A DNA stretch of 5,601 nt from Thermomicrobiales bacterium (GTDB taxonomy: Bacteria; Chloroflexota; Chloroflexia; Thermomicrobiales; UBA6265), in contig JADLCW010000027.1 in NCBI GenBank assembly GCA_020847015.1, forward strand, positions 1 through 5,601. The letters are read 5' to 3'. The notes below the pieces were generated by a model. That model saw only the letters and a program-made list of their open reading frames with translations. It ran no database searches and was not told the origin of the DNA. A program made the translations under genes and the position numbers. Below are positions 1 through 4,926 of the stretch, in pieces; positions within the stretch are counted from its first letter, which is position 1; each line of letters begins with the position of its first letter.

Positions 1-941
1 GCATGGGGTACGGCTCGCTGGGGACCGACAATGCCGGCAGCGTGCGGCTGCCCGCATCGTACTGCGGCATCGTCGGGTTGAAACCGACCTACGGCGCGGT
101 CAGCCGACATGGCGTGCTGCCCGGCTCTTGGACAGCCGATCACGTCGGGCCGATGACGCGCACGGTGGCCGACGCTGCGGCTATGCTGGATGCGATCGCC
201 GGCTACGATCCGCGGGATCCGACCTCGGCGCGGACGCCGGCGCCCAATCTGCTCGGCGCCCTTCCCCCGGACGCCGATCTTCGCGGACTGACGATCGGCA
301 TTGACGACGCCTACCTGCGCCGGCACGTGGACGGCCCCGTGCAGACGGCGGTCGATGCGGCGCTCGTTCATCTCGCATCGCTCGGCGCCGGCCTCACGCC
401 GGTGCGCCTACCGTCGCAGCAGGACGTGGTCGATACGCTGCTGGCCATCATCACGCCCGAGATCGCCGCCGCGCATCTCCCGCATCTGCGGGACCGGCGA
501 GAGGATTACAGCCCTCCCGTGCGGGAGCGGCTGGAACTGGGTCTCCTGACCCCCGCTGTCACGTATCTGCACGCTCAGCGGCTGCGGCGACAGATCATCG
601 ATGAGATGCTCGCCGTGCTGACCGAGGTCGATTTCCTCATCACCGCGACGACCCCGACCGCGGCGACGCTGCTCGACCAGGATGTGACGACGGGCGACGA
701 AGCCGATCCGGAGTTGCTGGCGGCGCTCATCTATTTCACCTGCCCGTTCAACTTGACCGGATTCCCCGCCATCTCGATCCCGTGCGGATTCACCGAGCGC
801 GGATTGCCGGTCGGACTCCAGATCGCGGCGCGTCCCTTCGATGAATCCCGCCTGCTGCGGATCGCGCACGCCTACGAGCGAACCACGCCGTGGCACGATG
901 CGCTGCCGCCGCTGCTGGCGACGGTCGAGCCCATGCCCTGA
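1..941 (+). CDS. Amidase signature family hydrolase, C-terminal part (5' end outside window)
   Basis: A serine amidohydrolase that cleaves a carboxamide bond, probably in the cytoplasm; the substrate is unknown. Residues are counted from the methionine at nt 3. The fragment opens inside the amidase signature: S5-L-G-T-D-N-A-G-S13-V-R15-L-P-A fits the second half of the family pattern, and S13 (nt 39-41) is the expected nucleophile of the Lys-Ser-Ser triad. The family block CGIVGLKPTYGAVSRHGVLP (21-40) and D46-H-V-G-P-M-T-R-T-V-A-D-A follow. Near the C-terminus, N250-L-T-G-F-P-A-I-S-I-P-C-G-F and G-L-P-V-G-L-Q-I-A (268-276) are typical. The catalytic Lys and the cis-Ser (GGSSGG block) lie upstream of the window, so roughly 150 residues are missing and the ATG at nt 3 is internal, not the start. 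GatA also belongs to this superfamily, but the neighbouring transporter genes favour a catabolic amidase. The stop (TGA, 939-941) is followed closely by a strong hairpin. Confidence 0.93.
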   Translation, partial: MGYGSLGTDNAGSVRLPASYCGIVGLKPTYGAVSRHGVLPGSWTADHVGPMTRTVADAAAMLDAIAGYDPRDPTSARTPAPNLLGALPPDADLRGLTIGIDDAYLRRHVDGPVQTAVDAALVHLASLGAGLTPVRLPSQQDVVDTLLAIITPEIAAAHLPHLRDRREDYSPPVRERLELGLLTPAVTYLHAQRLRRQIIDEMLAVLTEVDFLITATTPTAATLLDQDVTTGDEADPELLAALIYFTCPFNLTGFPAISIPCGFTERGLPVGLQIAARPFDESRLLRIAHAYERTTPWHDALPPLLATVEPMP

Positions 942-947
942 CCCGAC

Positions 948-986
948 TGCCGGTCGGCGATCCAAGGTGCGGATCGCTGGCCGGCG
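948..986 (+). terminator. Long hairpin after amidase stop, possible U-less terminator
   Basis: Positions 948-963 can pair with 971-986 over 16 uninterrupted positions around a 7-nt loop (964-970, AAGGTGC). Thirteen pairs are Watson-Crick and three are G-U in the plus-strand transcript (948/986, 954/980, 956/978). The inner 7 bp, GCGATCC/GGATCGC, are perfect. The structure begins six bases after the amidase stop. No T-run follows (next bases CCATCGGG), so it is not a textbook Rho-independent terminator. It could be a U-less terminator or a 3'-end stabiliser. The pairing is seen directly; the function is inferred from position. Confidence 0.5.
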
Positions 987-1024
987 CCATCGGGACCGCG
1001 AAACTGCATGGGAACGATTGCAGC

Positions 1025-1042
1025 CGCGATGCTATGATCGCG
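1025..1042. promoter_or_regulatory. Perfect inverted repeat over the -10 region, candidate operator
   Basis: CGCGAT-N6-ATCGCG is a perfect dyad with 6-bp arms and a 6-bp spacer (GCTATG). It overlaps the -10 candidate TATGAT at 1033-1038. An 18-bp dyad on a -10 element is where a repressor dimer would block RNA polymerase, so substrate-dependent control of the transporter genes is plausible. No regulator gene lies in the window. Short dyads also arise by chance in GC-rich DNA, so confidence is limited. Confidence 0.35.
1030..1038 (+). promoter_or_regulatory. Extended -10 promoter candidate for the transporter genes
   Basis: TGC-TATGAT matches the extended -10 form TGn-TATAAT with one mismatch. 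It stands 45 nt before the permease start, which would give a 5' leader of roughly 35-40 nt including the Shine-Dalgarno sequence at 1072-1076. No good TTGACA-like -35 lies at 16-18 bp, which extended -10 promoters can tolerate. It is one of few AT-containing stretches in a GC-rich spacer. Assignment rests on sequence match and position only. Confidence 0.4.
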
Positions 1043-1082
1043 CGACCAGCGTGCGCCGACCGATCCCGATTGGGGACGAGCG

Positions 1083-2033
1083 ATGTCGACCTATATCGTG
1101 CGTCGCATCATTGGGTTGATTCCGGTTCTGCTCGGCGTCTCGATCGTCGTGTTTCTCCTCATGCAACTCGTGCCGGGCGATGTGGCGCAGGCGCTGCTCG
1201 GGATTTCGGCGCGACCGGAAGATGTCGAGAATCTGCGCCGCTCGCTCGGTCTCGATCGGCCCATCTGGGTGCAATACCTGAGTTGGCTGGGCATGGTGCT
1301 GCGCGGCGATCTCGGCATCTCGCTGCAGCAGCGCACCGAAGTGCTCCCCTTCGTCATGGATCGGTTCCAGAACACCCTGATTCTCACGGTGGCGGCGACC
1401 ATCGTCTCGCTGGTCATCGGGTTGCCTGCCGGCGTGATTTCGGCGACGAAGCAGTATTCGGTGTTCGACCGAGTCAGCATGCTGATTGCATTGTTCAGCA
1501 ATAGCATGCCCGCGTTTTGGCTCGGTCTGATGGCGATTCTGATTTTCTCCCTGAAGCTGCACTGGTTCCCGACCAGCGGCATGTGGCCGGTGGTCGGCGA
1601 GCGCACGCTGCCCGTGCTGCTCAGTCACCTCGCGTTGCCCGCACTGACGCTGGGGGCCGCCTCGGCGGCTTATACCGCCCGCATCACGCGCTCCTCCATG
1701 CTGGAGGTCATCCGCCAGGATTACGTGCGGACCGCCCGCGCCAAGGGGTTGACCGAACGCACGGTGCTGGCCCGCCACACCCTCGCCAATGCCTTGTTGC
1801 CCATTTTGACTGTGGTCAGCTTGCAGTTCGGCTATTTGCTGGGTGGCGCCGTGCTCACCGAGACGGTGTTTTCGTGGCCGGGCATCGGGCTCGCGCTCTA
1901 CAACGCCATCTCGTTTCGCGATTACCCGCTCGTGCAAGGGGCCGTGTTGGTGGTGGCCACGTCGTTCGTCGTCGTCAATCTTCTCACCGATCTCCTCTAC
2001 AGCTTCCTCGATCCGCGGATCCGGTATTCGTAG
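1083..2033 (+). CDS. Peptide/nickel-type ABC transporter permease, DppB-like
   Basis: First membrane subunit of a Dpp/Opp/Gsi-type importer, forming half of the channel in the cytoplasmic membrane. The 316 residues are the usual full length. The N-terminus (Y-I-V-R-R-I-I-G-L-I-P-V-L-L-G-V-S) and the P31-G-D motif after the first helix are typical of DppB. Hydrophobic segments at about 10-29, 96-118, 134-156, 177-196, 236-257 and 283-305 give six helices. The EAA-type loop that docks the ATPase is D213-Y-V-R-T-A-R-A-K-G-L, followed by R231-H-T-L-A-N-A-L-L-P. The C-terminal block E260-T-V-F-S-W-P-G-I-G and the ending L-D-P-R-I-R-Y are also standard. GGGGA at 1072-1076, six bases before the ATG, supports the start. 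The second permease begins 12 nt downstream. Family and subunit type are secure; the substrate is not, because these permeases serve peptides, glutathione, nickel, sugars and other solutes. Confidence 0.96.
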   Translation: MSTYIVRRIIGLIPVLLGVSIVVFLLMQLVPGDVAQALLGISARPEDVENLRRSLGLDRPIWVQYLSWLGMVLRGDLGISLQQRTEVLPFVMDRFQNTLILTVAATIVSLVIGLPAGVISATKQYSVFDRVSMLIALFSNSMPAFWLGLMAILIFSLKLHWFPTSGMWPVVGERTLPVLLSHLALPALTLGAASAAYTARITRSSMLEVIRQDYVRTARAKGLTERTVLARHTLANALLPILTVVSLQFGYLLGGAVLTETVFSWPGIGLALYNAISFRDYPLVQGAVLVVATSFVVVNLLTDLLYSFLDPRIRYS

Positions 2034-2045
2034 CGAGGGGCGCGC

Positions 2046-2990
2046 ATGGGAGCGACGACCACCGAATCAACGAATTCGCACAGTGGGTCGCCTCCTCCGG
2101 CGAAGGAGCGAGCGCGGTCGGCGGCGTTGCCAGCGCTGGTCGCTCCGCAATCGCAACTCAGCATTATCTGGCGGCGCTTGCGTCAGGACGCCTTTGCCTT
2201 GATCGGGGCAGGGATTATTTTGTTCACACTGTTTCTGGCGGTCGCCGCGCCGGTCGTCGCCCCGCACGATCCGCTGCAGCAGGACTCGTCGATTCGGCTC
2301 GCTCCGATCGGGACATCCGGCCACCCCCTGGGAACGGATGGCAATGGCCGCGATATCCTGAGTCGGCTGATCTACGGCAGCCGCACGGCGCTGCTGATCG
2401 CTCTCGTTCCCGTCGCCGTCGCGGCCGTGTTCGGCATCGCAATGGGACTGGTCGCCGGTTATTTCGGCGGCTGGTCGGACTCCCTGCTGATGCGCTTCTC
2501 GGACATCCTGTTCGCGTTTCCGGCCGTGCTGCTGGCGATCGCCATCGTCGCAGCGCTGGGACCGACGCTGGTCAACGCCATGCTGGCGCTCGCCATCGTG
2601 TTCGTGCCCGCCTTCGCCCGGCTGGTGCGCTCCTCCGTCCTGTCGTTGCGGGAGCGCGAGTTCGTGGTCGCCGCGCGGGCGAGCGGGTCGCCGACGGGGC
2701 GATTGCTGATCCGGCACGTGCTGGCCAACGCGCTGCCCACGGTCATCGTGTTCGCCACCCTGCAAACTGGCCAGATGATCATTTTCGGTTCGGCGCTATC
2801 GTTTCTAGGACTGGGCGTACAGCCGCCGACGCCGGACTGGGGCACGATGTCCAACGATGGGCGACAACAGATGCTGATTGCGCCCTGGGTGACGACGCTT
2901 CCCGGCATCGCCATTTTCTGCGTCTCCGTCGGGTTCAACCTGCTCGGAGATGGTCTGCGCGACGCGCTCGACCCGACGTTGCGGACCTAA
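2046..2990 (+). CDS. Peptide/nickel-type ABC transporter permease, DppC-like
   Basis: Second membrane subunit, expected to form a heterodimer with the DppB-like protein encoded just upstream. Its 314 residues include a Ser/Pro/Thr/Ala-rich cytoplasmic tail of about 40 residues, then W42-R-R-L-R-Q-D leading into helix 1 (about 49-71). The DppC landmarks are present in order: A72-P-H-D-P; H93-P-L-G-T-D-G-N-G-R-D-I-L-S-R-L-I-Y-G; the EAA loop R204-E-F-V-V-A-A-R-A-S-G; R223-H-V-L-A-N-A-L-P; and L254-G-L-G-V-Q-P-P-T-P-D-W-G. It ends with G-D-G-L-R-D-A-L-D-P. GAGGGG at 2035-2040, five bases before the ATG, supports this start, and the 12-nt gap after the previous stop suggests translational coupling. 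No ATPase gene follows, so the nucleotide-binding subunits must be encoded elsewhere or shared between systems. Confidence 0.96.
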   Translation: MGATTTESTNSHSGSPPPAKERARSAALPALVAPQSQLSIIWRRLRQDAFALIGAGIILFTLFLAVAAPVVAPHDPLQQDSSIRLAPIGTSGHPLGTDGNGRDILSRLIYGSRTALLIALVPVAVAAVFGIAMGLVAGYFGGWSDSLLMRFSDILFAFPAVLLAIAIVAALGPTLVNAMLALAIVFVPAFARLVRSSVLSLREREFVVAARASGSPTGRLLIRHVLANALPTVIVFATLQTGQMIIFGSALSFLGLGVQPPTPDWGTMSNDGRQQMLIAPWVTTLPGIAIFCVSVGFNLLGDGLRDALDPTLRT

Positions 2991-3027
2991 ACGGTCGGCG
3001 CCGCGTCGTGATGCGCCAAGCGAATCC

Positions 3028-3037
3028 GGAAAGGAGG
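3028..3037 (+). promoter_or_regulatory. Strong Shine-Dalgarno sequence without an obvious gene
   Basis: GGAAAGGAGG contains the near-perfect anti-16S complement AAGGAGG (3031-3037), yet it lies about 100 nt before the binding-protein start and cannot serve it. The only start codon at a short distance is GTG at 3041, three bases downstream. It opens a 42-codon, arginine-rich frame that stops at 3169 inside the binding-protein gene. The site may mark a leader peptide, a ribosome standby site or a relic, or it may be a purine-rich chance match. Confidence 0.3.
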
Positions 3038-3104
3038 CCCGTGCAGCAGTCGCATTGCCAATTGCCCCGACGGACGAGATCCCGACGGAATCCGCGGCGG
3101 AATA

Positions 3105-3124
3105 GGCGCCGACTCGGTGGCGCC
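3105..3124 (+). promoter_or_regulatory. GC-only hairpin just upstream of the binding-protein ribosome site
   Basis: GGCGCC (3105-3110) and GGCGCC (3119-3124) form a 6-bp all-GC stem around an 8-nt loop (GACTCGGT). The stem ends two bases before the GGAGG of the next gene. It could shield a processed 5' end of the binding-protein message, or tune access to the ribosome site. The pairing is visible; the role is inferred from position, and GC palindromes are common in such DNA. Confidence 0.35.
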
Positions 3125-3126
3125 AC

Positions 3127-3131
3127 GGAGG
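3127..3131 (+). promoter_or_regulatory. Ribosome binding site fixing the solute-binding protein start
   Basis: GGAGG lies seven bases before the ATG at 3139, which is ideal spacing. The in-frame ATG codons at 3166 and 3169 have no comparable purine-rich sequence upstream, and starting there would shorten the N-region of the signal peptide. This site therefore decides the start. Confidence 0.8.
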
Positions 3132-3138
3132 AACGACG

Positions 3139-4830
3139 ATGTCCCGTGAAGCGTTCGTCAACATCATGATGGATGGCGGTCTGGATCGCCGCGAACTCGT
3201 CAAGCGTTTGGTGGCGCTGGGCGTCGCCGCGCCGGTCGCTGCGGCGCTGGCCGAGCGAGGGCAAGGGGCAGGGGCGGCGCCGGTGGCGAGTTCCGCGGCC
3301 CGCCTGCCCGCCGCGCAGGAGAGCGACGGCACGCTGATCGTCGCCACCGAGGCCGACATCGAGAGTTTCGATCCCGGGCACGCGATCGCGCTGGCCAGCA
3401 CTCGGGTCAACTACGCCATCTACGAGGGGCTGCTGAAGTACACGCCGGGCACCACGGATCTGGAGCCGCTGCTGGCCACCGAGATGCCGACGCTCGAGAA
3501 CGGCGGCATCTCCGAAGATGGGCTGACCTACACGTTCAAGCTGCGAGAGGGCGTCAAATTCCACGACGGCGCCGATTTCAACGCCGAAGCGGTGCGAATG
3601 TCGTACCGACGGCTGATCGACAAGGAGTTCGAGCACTACGACGACACGAACACGGCCGGCTTTTTCCTGGGCGATCTGACATCCGTAGATCCGGTCGACG
3701 AGCACACGGTCACTTTCACGCTGAGCAAGCCCAACGCCGCCTTCCTGACGCTGTCGAATGTCTACGCGGGCAAGATCATGAGTCCCAAGGCGATTCAGGA
3801 AGTTCCCGTGGCGCAGTGGGGCGAGGGCAGCTACGGCACCGGTCCGTTCGTCGCCTCAGCCTGGGACAAGGGCATCAGCGCCACGTTGGTGCGCAATGAA
3901 GACTACTGGGGAACCAAACCGTCGCTCAAAACGTTGGTGTTCCAACCGATCATCGAACCGACGGCACGGGTCGCGGCGCTGCTCAACGGCGAAGTCGACA
4001 TGATCGTGGTGGTGCCGCCGGATTCCATTCAGAGCATCAAGGACGATCCCAATCTGACCTACGAGCAGGGCGACAGTCTGCAGCGCTGGTTCATTCAGCT
4101 CAACACCAAGGAAGGTCCCTTCGCCGACAAGCGCGTGCGGCAGGCCGTCAACTACGCGGTCAACAAGGAAGGGTTGGCGCACGACGTGCTGCGTGATTCG
4201 GCCGTGCCCGCCACCCAGCCGATGGCCCCCGCCCACTGGACCTACAACCCGGATATCACGGGATACCCGTACGACCCCGAGAAGGCCAAGGCGCTGTTGC
4301 AGGAAGCCGGGGTCGGCGACGGGTTCTCGACGACCCTGATGATTCCGCAGTCCGGGTCCGGCATGATGATTCCGGTGCCGATGAACGAATTCATCCAGGG
4401 CAATCTGCGCGAGGTCGGCGTCGATGTGCAGATTCAGTCCTACGAGTGGGTGTCGTACCTCGGTCTCTGGACGCAGGGGCTGAACGCTGATGTCACCATG
4501 GCCAACATGTCCACGCTCGAAACCGGCGAGCCCTATTTCATTCATTTCCAGCTTTCCGGTGATTTCACGCCGGACAAGGGCGGCTGGAACGTCGGCTACT
4601 ACGACAACCCCGAGGTCACCAAGCTGCTCGCCGAGGCGTTGGCCACCCCGGATGACGCGCAGCGGAAGGCGCTCTACGAAAAGACCTGGGAATTGGTCGT
4701 CGATGACGCGCCCTGGATCTTCGTCGTCAACGACCTGCAGCCGATGGCGTTCAAGAATTCGGTCACGGGCTATCTCACCAGCCCCAGCTACGTGATCGAC
4801 TTCACGACCATTTCAAACACCCCCCAGTAA
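3139..4830 (+). CDS. ABC transporter solute-binding protein, family 5, with Tat-type signal
   Basis: Extracytoplasmic receptor that captures the solute and hands it to the permease pair encoded upstream. At 563 residues it is normal for SBP_bac_5 (DppA/OppA/GsiB relatives). The N-terminus has D16-R-R-E-L-V-K followed by a hydrophobic stretch (about 24-38), which looks like a Tat signal. No lipobox is present, and the whole protein contains no cysteine. The mature part starts near the Ala/Gly/Pro-rich linker ending about residue 60. Family landmarks follow in order: T65-L-I-V-A-T-E-A-D with S-F-D-P-G; E126-D-G-L-T-Y-T-F-K-L-R-E-G-V-K-F-H-D-G; Y232-G-T-G-P-F; R252-N-E-D-Y-W; F328-A-D-K-R-V-R-Q-A-V-N-Y-A; Y378-D-P-E-K-A-K-A-L-L-Q-E-A-G; and W483-N-V-G-Y-Y-D-N-P-E-V. 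The ligand cannot be named from these. It follows the permeases after 148 nt with its own strong ribosome site, so it may share their transcript while being translated independently. Confidence 0.95.
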   Translation: MSREAFVNIMMDGGLDRRELVKRLVALGVAAPVAAALAERGQGAGAAPVASSAARLPAAQESDGTLIVATEADIESFDPGHAIALASTRVNYAIYEGLLKYTPGTTDLEPLLATEMPTLENGGISEDGLTYTFKLREGVKFHDGADFNAEAVRMSYRRLIDKEFEHYDDTNTAGFFLGDLTSVDPVDEHTVTFTLSKPNAAFLTLSNVYAGKIMSPKAIQEVPVAQWGEGSYGTGPFVASAWDKGISATLVRNEDYWGTKPSLKTLVFQPIIEPTARVAALLNGEVDMIVVVPPDSIQSIKDDPNLTYEQGDSLQRWFIQLNTKEGPFADKRVRQAVNYAVNKEGLAHDVLRDSAVPATQPMAPAHWTYNPDITGYPYDPEKAKALLQEAGVGDGFSTTLMIPQSGSGMMIPVPMNEFIQGNLREVGVDVQIQSYEWVSYLGLWTQGLNADVTMANMSTLETGEPYFIHFQLSGDFTPDKGGWNVGYYDNPEVTKLLAEALATPDDAQRKALYEKTWELVVDDAPWIFVVNDLQPMAFKNSVTGYLTSPSYVIDFTTISNTPQ

Positions 4831-4844
4831 GCCGCCGGGCGAGT

Positions 4845-4883
4845 CGGCGGAGCCGGAGCGCTTTGGCGGCTCCGGTTCCGCCG
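4845..4883 (+). terminator. 15-bp hairpin between convergent genes, probable terminator
   Basis: Positions 4845-4859 (CGGCGGAGCCGGAGC) pair with 4869-4883 over 15 uninterrupted positions, 14 Watson-Crick and one G-U (4852/4876), around a 9-nt loop. It begins 14 bases after the binding-protein stop. The next gene is convergent and ends at 4927, so a terminator is expected here. Neither flank has a T-run of useful length. The G-U pair would be a C-A mismatch in the minus-strand transcript, so the fold favours plus-strand transcription but could act on both. Confidence 0.6.
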
Positions 4884-4926
4884 TTGGCGGGTGCGGGAGA
4901 TGCGGCGAACCGGGGCGCGGCGCGAG

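Noticed and set aside
3..5. ATG at nt 3 as the amidase start.
   Set aside because: It falls inside the amidase signature, immediately before the nucleophile block, and a start here would lack the catalytic Lys and cis-Ser. It is an internal methionine.
1011..1015. GGAAC as a -35 of an ECF-sigma promoter upstream of the first permease.
   Set aside because: The motif is short, and no matching ECF -10 was evident at the required spacing. The extended -10 at 1030-1038 explains the region better.
1032..1937. A 301-codon minus-strand open frame opposite the first permease.
   Set aside because: Its composition (His, Gln, Arg, Asp-rich) is that of an antisense shadow, with no recognisable motif.
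3055..3091. TTGCCA at 3055-3060 as the -35 of a separate promoter for the binding-protein gene.
   Set aside because: No acceptable -10 lies at 16-18 bp (sequences near 3077-3083 match poorly), so the match was not retained.
1517..3169. A 550-codon plus-strand open frame spanning parts of both permease genes and the following spacer.
   Set aside because: It overlaps two clear permease genes in another frame, is Arg/Ala/Gly-rich without domains, and has no ribosome site. It is a shadow of high-GC coding DNA.
2935..3705. Minus-strand open frame of 256 codons across the spacer and binding-protein start.
   Set aside because: It is antisense to a well-supported gene and has no family features. 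Similar frames at 2067-2765 and 3856-4545 were dismissed for the same reason.
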